Shown here: piece by piece, positions 47,541-54,564 of the stretch
Layout: every line of letters begins with the position of its first letter
Numbering within the stretch: position 1 is the first letter of the stretch
NCBI GenBank assembly: GCA_000024525.1
Contig: CP001769.1
Coordinates: forward strand, 3,877,001-3,941,000
Length of the DNA: 64,000 nt
Direction: 5' to 3'
Origin: Spirosoma linguale DSM 74
Lineage (GTDB): Bacteria > Bacteroidota > Bacteroidia > Cytophagales > Spirosomataceae
Notes under the pieces: generated by a model
What the model was told of the DNA's origin: nothing
Databases searched by the model: none
Seen by the model: only the letters and a program-made list of their open reading frames with translations
Made by a program: the position numbers and the translations under genes

Positions 47541-47779
47541 CGGTTGGGTTGACAGAGTACCAGATCAGTCATAATCGGTGCTATAAGTGAAAACTGTGGC
47601 ACCGATTAAACTGGATGGGATAGTTTGCCTGCCTTGAGAAGGGTCCACATAAGGCGTTTTAGTAGCTGAGCGCTTGCTCTATGCACATAAATAGCTGAGG
47701 AAAATGAATGAATTAACTAACCACAAGATACTTTCATCCTTTCACCGTTTGTTTGGTGTGCTATACGTTTTTAATACAC

Positions 47780-47844
47780 TGACAACCAATGAGAAGCTAT
47801 AAGCTTCTCGGAATTTGTTTACTAGAACACATTGGTAGTTGGGA
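47780..47844 (-). repeat. attC-like site downstream of the GNAT gene
   Basis: The R-like boxes are TGACAAC (47780-47786) and GTTGGGA (47838-47844). L-like boxes CCAATG and CATTGG lie just inside, and an inner hairpin GAGAAGC/GCTTCTC is present. The sequence from GTTGGGA rightward (GTTGGGATGAACGTCTATTT) matches the corresponding position beside the IS element (GTTGGGCTGAACGCCTACCT), linking it to the array. Box ends deviate from RYYYAAC/GTTRRRY by one base each. Confidence 0.5.
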
Positions 47845-47897
47845 TGAACGTCTATTTCGGAGATGTGATTACCGCCACACGAGATTATCCTAATAAT

Positions 47898-48350
47898 CTA
47901 CAAGTGTAATTTCATGCCTTCATGAGTCGCTTTGAAGCCTAAGCTTTCGTAAAATAGTAAAGCGTCGGGACGCTGTTTGTCAGTGGTAAGTTGGAGTAGA
48001 TGAGCACCTCGTTGCTTAGAACGCTCGATAGCCCACATGAAAAACTTCTTACCAATTCCTTCACCACGGTGATTTTTATGTATCCTGACCGCTTCAATTT
48101 GAGCGCGTATGCCCCCCTTGTAGGTCAGATATTGGATAAAACTCAATTGCAGAGTGCCAATTGTTTCACCTAACTCATTTTCAACTACGACTAACTCCTG
48201 ATTAGGGTCATTTTCAATATTTACAAAAGCCTGGTAATACGAGTTGGGTAAAGGCATTTTAAAATCTTCTCTAATCTGCCCCAAGGCATCATCAGCAAGC
48301 ATCTGAACAATAATCGGAATGTCTTCTTGAGTGGCCTTTCTAAATCTCAT
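47898..48350 (-). CDS. GNAT N-acetyltransferase (cassette-like gene)
   Basis: 150 aa. MRFRKATQEDIPIIVQML starts the fold, IEAVRIHKNHRGEGIGKKFF is the acetyl-CoA loop, and LLQLTTDKQRPDALLFYESL ends the core. GNAT genes are among the most common named integron-cassette cargoes. Lower GC than the flanking chromosome. Left-most gene of the array; its downstream attC-like site is at 47780. Confidence 0.88.
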   Translation of the reverse strand: MRFRKATQEDIPIIVQMLADDALGQIREDFKMPLPNSYYQAFVNIENDPNQELVVVENELGETIGTLQLSFIQYLTYKGGIRAQIEAVRIHKNHRGEGIGKKFFMWAIERSKQRGAHLLQLTTDKQRPDALLFYESLGFKATHEGMKLHL

Positions 48351-48393
48351 TTGTTTACTAAATTTTGGATTATCCTTATTGAGGTATTTCCTA

Positions 48394-48409
48394 TGTCAGC
48401 CGAAATCCG
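48394..48409 (-). repeat. TGTCAGCCGAAATCCG repeat, array block R0
   Basis: Copy of the array-specific core motif (TGTCRSCCGMAACCCG type) 44 nt upstream of the GNAT start. A partner-like GAGACGTGCGAGTTGTCCCC lies at 48481-48500. Confidence 0.5.
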
Positions 48410-48531
48410 ACAAAATCACCCTAAACTTAAAATTATCGTGTCAATCGAAAGTCAGCTAACGAGCAATAAAGCCTAGTTGTTGAGACGTGCGAGTTGTCCC
48501 CTGCCAAGCCACTTATACGGAGTGAATAACT

Positions 48532-48635
48532 TGTCTAACCGTCATGGTTTTCAAATAGCCACTACTCTTCAGCAAACCCAAAGTAATAGTGCATCACAAT
48601 GGCCCCATTGTAAAACAGTCGCACATCAGTTGGGT
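48532..48635 (-). repeat. attC-like site between the propeller and GNAT genes
   Basis: Canonical boxes GTCTAAC (48532-48538) and GTTGGGT (48629-48635) bound a 104-nt stretch. The stretch has an internal CACTA/TAGTG pairing and a CAATGGCCCCATTG palindrome. The right box overlaps the last codons of the propeller gene. Good RYYYAAC/GTTRRRY ends but weaker L-box pairing than the site at 51356. Confidence 0.5.
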
Positions 48636-49843
48636 AGCGTAACTACTTTCAGCGATGTACTGCCTGAGGTTGGAAGCTGGGCTGTGTAGGTTAACTGGCG
48701 GTTGTTTCGCCAATCGAGTCGGTTGACATAATAAAAACCCTCACCTACTCCCGTTAACTGCCTTAGTTTGCCAGTCTGTAGCTCGTATAACCATATGGCG
48801 GGGTAACCTGACCGAGTGCTGATAAACGCCAGACGGGTGCCGTCGGGAGAGTAAGTGGGATATCTATCCTGCCAGTTCGAGGCCAGAATTGCTTGTGAAC
48901 TGCCACCGCCTATCGGAATTTTCAGCAGTTGAGTGCCTACCTGGCCCTGTAGGGGTATTTCTAAGGAAACAACGACCGACTGACCATCGGGTGACCAGTC
49001 CAGTTGATCAGTTCGGAGTTGGTTTAGGCCAACAGACGGGATGTAGAGTGGCACACTGGTGTCTTCGCTGATTTTCCGTAACCATACGCCCGTGCCCGCA
49101 TTGCTTTCCAGGTTGAAGGCCATAAAGGCAATTGACTGGCTATCGCTGGACCATTCCAGCGAAAAAATAGCTTGTTTGGTTTCCAGTAGACGGGTGGCAC
49201 CCGACTCCAGGTTCTTAACGAATAGTTGGGTTGTATAACTTGTATTGGTATTCACGGTAGACAGGTAAGCAATAGACCGCCCATCGGGTGAAAGAAGGGG
49301 GTAAGAGCCTTCCTGTTTTAGCGTCCGCGTGGCGCCATCGGTCGACTGAATCACCCAGGTGTTAAGCGAACTGGAATAAAGCAGCGTCGAACCGCTCCAG
49401 CTACCAAACGTAACGAGTGGTGTGCTATTGGGAAACAGTACATTGGTATTTCCCAACGTCCCAACATTGGTTGTAACGATAGGTGATTGGCTGCCTGTCA
49501 GCGCCGGGTGGATTGCTTTTACTTGTGCATAGAGGGTTTTGCCTTCCGGCTGATTTGTTAGTGTGTACTGTTGCACGGCACCATCGATGGTTGCTACTTT
49601 TTGCAACGAATTCCCATTAGTTTCCGACACATAAATTTCGTACTGGGCCGGAGCCACAGGAGTTGGACCGGGATACATGCCCTCCTCAAAAATGAATACC
49701 GGTCCCCAGCTTAACGAGAGGCCGTTCGATGTGGGTTCTACCGAAAGATGTAGAGGCTTTATGTAGGCATCAGGGGCTACTTCTTTACGATGGCAAGCTG
49801 TTACGGTCAGTGCCAGCAAACAAACAGATAGAATACGTTTCAT
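48626..49843 (-). CDS. Lipoprotein with Fn3-like and TolB-type beta-propeller repeats
   Basis: About 405 aa from ATG 49843. Lipobox LTVTAC. A fibronectin-III-like domain comes first (LHLSVEPTSNGLSLSWGPV ... YTLTNQPEGKTLYAQVKAI), then WD40/PD40 repeats (PLLSPDGRSIAYLST, LEWSSDSQSIAFMAF, LDWSPDGQSVVVSL, PTYSPDGTRLAFISTRSG). Probably a surface or periplasmic binding protein. It is the largest gene in the array and may be an older resident rather than a cassette. Its stop codon lies inside an attC-like site. Confidence 0.75.
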   Translation of the reverse strand: MKRILSVCLLALTVTACHRKEVAPDAYIKPLHLSVEPTSNGLSLSWGPVFIFEEGMYPGPTPVAPAQYEIYVSETNGNSLQKVATIDGAVQQYTLTNQPEGKTLYAQVKAIHPALTGSQSPIVTTNVGTLGNTNVLFPNSTPLVTFGSWSGSTLLYSSSLNTWVIQSTDGATRTLKQEGSYPLLSPDGRSIAYLSTVNTNTSYTTQLFVKNLESGATRLLETKQAIFSLEWSSDSQSIAFMAFNLESNAGTGVWLRKISEDTSVPLYIPSVGLNQLRTDQLDWSPDGQSVVVSLEIPLQGQVGTQLLKIPIGGGSSQAILASNWQDRYPTYSPDGTRLAFISTRSGYPAIWLYELQTGKLRQLTGVGEGFYYVNRLDWRNNRQLTYTAQLPTSGSTSLKVVTLPN

Positions 49844-49919
49844 AAGCGATGTAGAAAATGATTTGGTCACCACTGTAAGAGGTTAACCTACCTCAAAAGG
49901 TTGTAACGACCGACAATTT

Positions 49920-50023
49920 CCTGAAATACCAGCGCCCCTAGAAAGTTTTACCAGTCAACATAGCCGGGTCGTTTCCTGTAACCAATGTACTTGCCCCTCC
50001 TTAACACACTCATCAGGTTAGAT
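49920..50023 (-). repeat. Degenerate attC-like site
   Basis: GTTAGAT (50017-50023) is a good GTTRRRY box, and TCAGG/CCTGA (50013-50017 and 49920-49924) could be L boxes. No clean RYYYAAC box is found on the left. A conserved block TGGACGTGTTGCCTGGCGAC lies to its right (50039-50058), as in other array spacers. Confidence 0.3.
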
Positions 50024-50103
50024 TGCAAACTCGTCTACTGGACGTGTTGCCTGGCGACCGAACGCGACCTCACGCAGAGCGGAAATGTCTCTTGTTAGCA
50101 AGA

Positions 50104-50523
50104 TTACTGCAATTCTATTTTAATTAGACTGTCGATGCGAATTGGTTTAACTGTCAGCGAGATAAAGTGTGACTTACTGCCAAAGAGTAAACTATCTTTT
50201 AAGAAAAGTGAGTCGAAGTATAACGTAGTCCTTCTACCATTTAAATCAGTAAGCCGAACAGCCGTATGTGGCATTACTGGACGATCGAACAGGTTACCGC
50301 TTTTGTCAGCAACTTGTACTTTTTCAATGCCATTATAAAAATTCTTTTGTCCTCCTTTCAAAGCAACCCCTAATAAACCAAGCCGAAAATCGTAGGAGTC
50401 CTCCACCTTATTAGGATCTATTTTTTGTAATTGTTCTTTTAAAGAGCTTGGGGTCATATAGTACACCTTACAGGCACTGAGCATCAGTAACAAACTGAGG
50501 GCTGGCAAATTTTTGAGTCTCAT
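50104..50523 (-). CDS. Hypothetical lipoprotein (cassette-like gene)
   Basis: 139 aa with lipobox LMLSAC (Cys18). The body has KVQVADKSGNLFDRPVMPHT and TTLYFDSLFLKDSLLFGSKS. No family recognised. AT-rich, same strand as its neighbours, bounded by array repeats on both sides. Confidence 0.65.
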   Translation of the reverse strand: MRLKNLPALSLLLMLSACKVYYMTPSSLKEQLQKIDPNKVEDSYDFRLGLLGVALKGGQKNFYNGIEKVQVADKSGNLFDRPVMPHTAVRLTDLNGRRTTLYFDSLFLKDSLLFGSKSHFISLTVKPIRIDSLIKIELQ

Positions 50524-50614
50524 TATTTAATTTTAGTTATTCATCCAGGGTGTTTGCGTTGTCAACCAATGTCCGGGACGGTATTCTATAATATACCTAT
50601 GTGGGACGTTCACT

Positions 50615-50684
50615 CTGTCACACGCAACCCGCCTATGAGCAACGGCTTAACTACTAGGCTATTTCCACTGTCGCAGGTGACCCG
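50615..50684 (-). repeat. Array hairpin repeat (block R2)
   Basis: The core CTGTCACACGCAACCCG (50615-50631) is followed by GCCTA/TAGGC pairing and a second core CTGTCGCAGGTGACCCG (50668-50684). It belongs to the same repeat family as the blocks at 51258, 52051, 52628 and 55286. Confidence 0.55.
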
Positions 50685-50685
50685 C

Positions 50686-50767
50686 ACCCAACGACCTTGA
50701 GTGTTAACGGATTGGTAAGTTACTTGACAAAACTCACGTATCCGCAGCCTTTACGCACTCAGCGGGC
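50686..50767 (-). repeat. attC-like site between two cassette genes
   Basis: Canonical ACCCAAC (50686-50692), L boxes TGAGTG (50698-50703) and CACTCA (50756-50761), and inner stem CGGAT/ATCCG (50708-50712, 50740-50744). The opposite R box is altered (GCGGGC at 50762-50767 in place of GTTGGGC). It is followed by the conserved right block GAGACGTGCTGCCTGTCGCC ending at the stop of the next gene. Confidence 0.5.
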
Positions 50768-50824
50768 GACAAGCTGCTACTTTCCTTTGAGACGTGCTGC
50801 CTGTCGCCCGCGACACGGCACACA

Positions 50825-51166
50825 CTATTTTTCGTAGGACTCAACTACTTTAATGGGACCAACTATTTGGCTATTGAACTCGTCAAGTTCCTCAGCAGGA
50901 ACCCACAATTCATTATGTATGGAACCACCTACGTTTTCAACGTTATATTTTTTCAAATACTCACTGTCCACCTCAAATTGAGTTACGTACCCATTGCCGT
51001 AAGCTGGTACGTTCCATTCAATTGTTATTTGCCGAGCATATTCGATGTTGGTGACCGGGTAAAAAATTGGCTGTTCATGTAATCGAGGTGGGAATTTTGT
51101 CCAATTGGATTGCTCAATCAAGTCTAATTCTTTTTTGCTAACAGGTCTGAATAAGGTGGTTGTCAT
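50825..51166 (-). CDS. Small soluble protein of unknown function (cassette-like gene)
   Basis: 113 aa without signal or membrane segment. TTLFRPVSKKELDLIEQS, FPPRLHEQPIFYPVTNIEYA, YGNGYVTQFEVDSEYL and ELWVPAEELDEFNSQIVGPI are its blocks. From memory similar proteins carry the label ADP-ribosylation/crystallin J1, but no catalytic motif is visible. No function is claimed. Confidence 0.7.
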   Translation of the reverse strand: MTTTLFRPVSKKELDLIEQSNWTKFPPRLHEQPIFYPVTNIEYARQITIEWNVPAYGNGYVTQFEVDSEYLKKYNVENVGGSIHNELWVPAEELDEFNSQIVGPIKVVESYEK

Positions 51167-51257
51167 TACACTAAAATAGTCTTTGAATTTGAAAAGTGTG
51201 GCCTATCGCAAAGATGCTGGCTCACAAACCAAAGCTTGGCCTGTCAAGATGTTCGCC

Positions 51258-51320
51258 CTGTCAGCCAGGACCCGCTGAACAAGCAAAAAACTTAATCGCT
51301 GGGACGCGCAATTTGTCGCC
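51258..51320 (-). repeat. Array hairpin repeat (block R3)
   Basis: The core CTGTCAGCCAGGACCCG (51258-51274) plus the partner CGCTGGGACGCGCAATTTGT and onward (to 51320) form an imperfect stem (ACCCGC with GCTGGGAC). It is followed by the 14-mer ACCCGCCACCCAAC at 51349-51362, identical to 52720-52733. Confidence 0.55.
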
Positions 51321-51355
51321 GAAACGCTGGCACTCAATCACTTTTTGAACCCGCC

Positions 51356-51441
51356 ACCCAACGAGCACGGGGGTTGATAGCTGGCGAGTCACTAGCCTGA
51401 ACACAAGCCAGTTCCACCTATACACACCCGTCATGTTGGAC
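51356..51441 (-). repeat. Canonical attC-like site (best example)
   Basis: 86 nt bounded by ACCCAAC (51356-51362) and GTTGGAC (51435-51441), that is RYYYAAC...GTTRRRY. L-type boxes CGGG and CCCG lie 4-6 nt inside, and a further inner stem AGCTGGC/GCCAGTT is present. On the gene strand it reads GTCCAAC ... GTTGGGT. Size, box order and imperfect pairing all fit an integron attC. It lies 39 nt after the stop of the 166-aa gene. Confidence 0.65.
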
Positions 51442-51479
51442 TGAATATTCCTTTGGGACGAGCTGCCTGTCACCGGTAG

Positions 51480-51980
51480 CTACCCTTGCAAAATCTTACT
51501 TCGATTATCTTTTATAACGACCGTCTTTTGGGGACTTTCACTTTGCCATAAATGGACTTCATAGAAGTCTTCGCCATCAAGTCCGTTTTCGCTTAGCTTG
51601 TCAAGGTTCCCGTAGTAGATTCTTGTTCTATATAAGCCCTTTACTGTTTCAATGCGAGTGGCGTCTGGAAAGTAGTCAGTACACCCCGAAACTACAATTT
51701 TACCAGAATGAATTTCCAAGTCAGTTTCGTTGATCAGGTCGATAATCCCTTCTTCGTCAGACAAGAAAGAGGGCTCTTGGTCATAAATTTTAATGGTTAC
51801 TGGCACGTCCATATTTCTGGCTGTACCAACGCCAATAGTTCCTTTCGTGATTGCTAAAAGCCTGTCAACCGCTTCTTGAGTCCAGCTATCACCCAAATTG
51901 CCCTCTACTTGCTCATCCTGAATGTAAAACTGGAAGTAGTCTGCAAAAAGCTCTAATCTAATCTCGCTTTTAGTTATCAT
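51480..51980 (-). CDS. Hypothetical soluble protein (cassette-like gene)
   Basis: 166 aa, acidic, predicted cytoplasmic, with beta-rich blocks (RLELFADYFQFYIQDEQ, GNLGDSWTQEAVDRLLAITK, VPVTIKIYDQEPSFL, RTRIYYGNLDKLSENG). No family recognised. Followed by the best attC-like site. It may share one cassette with the GGCT-like gene upstream, because the spacer between them has only the second repeat type. Confidence 0.65.
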   Translation of the reverse strand: MITKSEIRLELFADYFQFYIQDEQVEGNLGDSWTQEAVDRLLAITKGTIGVGTARNMDVPVTIKIYDQEPSFLSDEEGIIDLINETDLEIHSGKIVVSGCTDYFPDATRIETVKGLYRTRIYYGNLDKLSENGLDGEDFYEVHLWQSESPQKTVVIKDNRSKILQG

Positions 51981-52050
51981 AAAAAACTGGTCAATTGTCG
52001 GCTGACTATAAGGTAACAGTTAGAGACTTTTCCTAACCAGGGATCTACCT

Positions 52051-52115
52051 TGTCAGACGAAACCCGAAAATGGAAGCCCAAAGCCGCCTTCACGGGGCGT
52101 TCAACTTGTCGGCGG
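52051..52115 (-). repeat. Array hairpin repeat (block R4)
   Basis: TGTCAGACGAAACCCG (52051-52066) and CGGGGCGTTCAACTTGTCGG (from 52093) can pair through CCCG/CGGG and flanking bases. The inner words AAATGGAAGCCC match the block at 55286. No RYYYAAC/GTTRRRY pair is present here. Confidence 0.5.
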
Positions 52116-52143
52116 AACCGCCCCCCACGCGGAGCGAACACGT

Positions 52144-52512
52144 TTACTCGTTGATGGCGTATAGATAGCCTACGCCAGTCTCCCCGGTATTTAATTCGTA
52201 TTGAACGGCTATGCGCCTGTATCCGGCCCCCTCAAAAGCATCCAGTCGTTCCCAGTTTTCAGCTAATTCGTCCGAAAGAAGCACAAATACTTCGATTTCC
52301 TCTTGCTCACTGACATTAACAGGAGTAAATCCGTAGTAGCCTAACTCAGCCCCCCAGCCCTTATTGGCTAACTTACCTCTGATTATGCCCTTTTTCCATG
52401 TTCCTCTAATGTGTTCAACCATAAAATGATTTGGTCTGCCAGGGGCCAACGTGCCATAAGTAATGAACGACCGTTCAAGATCATGGGACTTGGTATGTTC
52501 AAATTCTGCCAT
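52144..52512 (-). CDS. Gamma-glutamylcyclotransferase-like protein (cassette-like gene)
   Basis: 122 aa from ATG 52512. The fold signature FITYGTLAPGRPNHFM (YGTL motif) is followed by GWGAELGYYGFTPVN and the family's acidic residue in DAFEGAGYRRI. Members of this AIG2/GGCT superfamily act on gamma-glutamyl amines or peptides. The substrate is not predictable. Small, self-contained, same strand as the array. Confidence 0.82.
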   Translation of the reverse strand: MAEFEHTKSHDLERSFITYGTLAPGRPNHFMVEHIRGTWKKGIIRGKLANKGWGAELGYYGFTPVNVSEQEEIEVFVLLSDELAENWERLDAFEGAGYRRIAVQYELNTGETGVGYLYAINE

Positions 52513-52627
52513 TTTTGATGTGCCTGATCTTGATTTATATGTCTCAAATCTATCCTTACAGAGTAGTTGGTTTGTCAACCGAAGCTCCTTGATGGAAATC
52601 CAAACCTACTCAGCCAGAGGATCTAAA

Positions 52628-52700
52628 CTGTCGCACGCAACCCGGGATTTGAAGCCTAAAACCTGTTATCCGGGACGCGTTGCCTGTCGCCGATGCCCCG
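52628..52700 (-). repeat. Array hairpin repeat (block R5)
   Basis: CTGTCGCACGCAACCCG (52628-52644) pairs with CGGGACGCGTTGCCTGTCGC (52671-52690). The stems are CCCGGgAT/ATCCGGG with one bulged G, plus GCAAC/GTTGC. The bulged bases on one side recall attC extrahelical bases. Confidence 0.6.
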
Positions 52701-52726
52701 CCTTGCACTCACATCTTGGACCCGCC

Positions 52727-52802
52727 ACCCAACACCCGTGAGGGCTGATGGTGGGCAAGCTAGCTTACTGAATGCGGGTACTTCCGACCTTTACACCCTC
52801 AC
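52727..52802 (-). repeat. attC-like site, IS-split (left part)
   Basis: ACCCAAC (52727-52733), L box GTGAGGG (52738-52744) and its partner CCCTCAC (52796-52802) are intact. The expected GTTRRRY box is not found within the next 10 nt; it appears on the other side of the IS element as GTTGGGC (54490-54496). Confidence 0.6.
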
Positions 52803-52835
52803 TTGATGTACGCATGCTTTCTAACCAACTCGTAA

Positions 52836-54191
52836 TCAAGCAGTCTGAAAGTCCACCGTCCAGCCCAAATCTTGAATCGAGATACCAAACTTATGCAGAT
52901 TTTTCTTGATTTTGCGGATCTGCATCACCTTTACTTGTTCCTGATCCCGTTCCAGCTTTTCGGGTTGGTAAGCTTCCCCTCTTTTCAACATCGTATAGAC
53001 CAGCACGGCTAACTTTCTTGCTGTGGCCGTGATGGCTTTTTTGCGGCTGGATTTGAAGGCTACCCGCCGAAAGAAGTTCACCAACGGATTGGAGTCCTTC
53101 ATGTTACCAATCGAATTAGCCACCTGACGGAACGTATTGGGCAGATTCGATTTGTTCTTCAAAGTCTTGCGCGACAGTAGTTTACCCCCAGATGCTTTAT
53201 TATTGGGAGTAAAACCCAACCACTTGGCAAACGCTTTTGCTGAGTTAAAACGGTGGATACTTTCGCCTACTTCACTCATCAATGTTAGGATGGCCGTGCG
53301 ACCAAAGCCTGGTATCTCATGCAAATTGACCCCTAACATCTGCCGAGCATACTGTTCCACCGCTACTTTAGGTGCATTCCTGTGCTTACGAGGCTTCTTT
53401 TTAGTCGCTTCGGCTCTAGGCAAATGTTGAGTATGCTCTGTGAAGAGTCGGTCTAACTCGGCATCCAACCGGGTCATTTCAGCCTGAACGGCCTGATAAA
53501 GCCGGTAGGACGACTGCACTTGTAGTCGTATACTAGGTGTCCAATTTCCCGTTAGCAATTGGGTAAGTTCGGCAGGTGTCTTCTTACAATGTTTATCAAC
53601 CAGGGCCGCCAGAATTGCCCCGTCCTCTTCGCCCTCACAAATTGCCTTGATGATCGCCAAGCCCGACACGGAAGTGGAATCGGTCAAGGTGGCATCTAAG
53701 CGCACATTGATCAGCCGAAGCGTCTTTTGGATGCGCCGGATGTAGTCAGCCCCATCTTCAATGAGGCTTTGGCGCATCCGCACCAGTGGCCGAATGGTGG
53801 TAGCAAACTCATCGGTGATGAAAATAGGGGGTAGTAAACCTAACTGATGCAGGGTTCGGATATGGATGGCATCTGACACGTCTGACTTGAAGCGTCGGTA
53901 GTTTTTGGTGTTGGCTCCAGCTGTAACTAACACGTCAAAGCCTTCCTGTTGGAGGACGCTCACCAGTGGTTTTTCGTAGCCTCCGGTGGCTTCCATAGCA
54001 ACGTGCTGAACGTCATTCTCTTTGAGAAAAAGCGCGATCTCAAAAAGGGCTTTAGTGGAAACGCCAAACTCTTTGACGTCGGTTTTGGGATTGTCTCCCA
54101 CGGCTACGACGTGAAACTTGGAGCCAATGTCAATGCCTGCCACCTGCTGATGAATGACAGGCATTTGCTGATAGTTAAGCTGTTCTTTCAT
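52836..54191 (-). CDS. IS110-family transposase (DEDD recombinase)
   Basis: 451 aa. The RuvC-like domain has Asp21 (AGIDIGSKFHVVAV), Glu67 (AMEATGGYEKPL) and Asp104/Asp107 (FKSDVSDAIHIRTL). A coiled-coil middle follows, then the transposase_20 domain (LHEIPGFGRTAILTLMSEVG, KAFAKWLGFTPNNKASGGKL) bearing the conserved Ser. Known IS110 enzymes recombine donor and target using a bridge RNA made from the element's own non-coding end. The gene is intact. GC and strand resemble the array genes. Confidence 0.95.
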   Translation of the reverse strand: MKEQLNYQQMPVIHQQVAGIDIGSKFHVVAVGDNPKTDVKEFGVSTKALFEIALFLKENDVQHVAMEATGGYEKPLVSVLQQEGFDVLVTAGANTKNYRRFKSDVSDAIHIRTLHQLGLLPPIFITDEFATTIRPLVRMRQSLIEDGADYIRRIQKTLRLINVRLDATLTDSTSVSGLAIIKAICEGEEDGAILAALVDKHCKKTPAELTQLLTGNWTPSIRLQVQSSYRLYQAVQAEMTRLDAELDRLFTEHTQHLPRAEATKKKPRKHRNAPKVAVEQYARQMLGVNLHEIPGFGRTAILTLMSEVGESIHRFNSAKAFAKWLGFTPNNKASGGKLLSRKTLKNKSNLPNTFRQVANSIGNMKDSNPLVNFFRRVAFKSSRKKAITATARKLAVLVYTMLKRGEAYQPEKLERDQEQVKVMQIRKIKKNLHKFGISIQDLGWTVDFQTA

Positions 54192-54489
54192 GTTTCGAAG
54201 GGAATAAAACGTGAAAAATGGCTATCAGCGGGCTATTATTGAGAACAGAAAGTCGGATGTACGGGGTAGTCAGGGTCACTGACTCCACCAGTGGGGTTTT
54301 CAAGGAACCCAATAGGCAGGCCCATTGGGTTACGAATAGCTAAATCGGGTGGTTGGGCGGGTTGAACAGCACCAGAAATGAGGTACGATTTTCCCATTGA
54401 AGGGCTACTGATAGCGCATGAAAGTTAGTCATTGCTGCCTAATTTTCATGCGTTTGCCGGGGGTTTGTTCGCGCGCGAACACGGTGGTG
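54192..54489 (-). ncRNA. Candidate bridge-RNA region of the IS110 element
   Basis: The gene-free ~298 nt upstream of the transposase folds locally. Stems: AGTCAG/CTGACT (54268-54273, 54279-54284); AACCCAAT/ATTGGGTT (54306-54313, 54324-54331); a 13-bp near-perfect stem 54416-54428/54439-54451; and the palindrome TGTTCGCGCGCGAACA (54466-54481). IS110-group elements encode their bridge RNA at this end. Guide loops could not be assigned by eye. Confidence 0.4.
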
Positions 54490-54540
54490 GTTGGGCTGAA
54501 CGCCTACCTCTGGGACGTGCTGCTTATCGCCCGCGACACA
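54490..54540 (-). repeat. attC-like site, IS-split (right part) plus conserved array block
   Basis: GTTGGGC (54490-54496) is followed by TGAACGCCTACCTCTGGGAC and GTGCTGCTTATCGCCCGCGA. This aligns with GTTGGAC-TGAATATTCCTTTGGGACGAGCTGCC split at 51435-51467, the intact site. It supplies the box missing from the left part at 52802. Confidence 0.6.
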
Positions 54541-54564
54541 GCACACGCACAATAGGATGAATGG

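Larger units (their letters stand above)
52803..54489 (-). mobile_element. IS110-family insertion sequence inserted in an attC-like site
   Basis: About 1.69 kb estimated from where the attC-like sequence is interrupted. It holds one transposase gene, about 33 nt on its 3' side and about 298 nt on its 5' side. No long terminal inverted repeats are seen; ACGCATG (52810-52816) and CATGCGT (54447-54453) could be short subterminal repeats. A long 5' non-coding end is the IS110-group layout rather than IS1111. Exact ends are uncertain by several bases. Confidence 0.75.

Noticed and set aside
47606..47713. Minus-strand short frame with VHRASAQLLKRLMWTLLKAG, possibly a transposase tail.
   Set aside because: Only about 30 codons, no start, no second piece nearby, and no confident family match.
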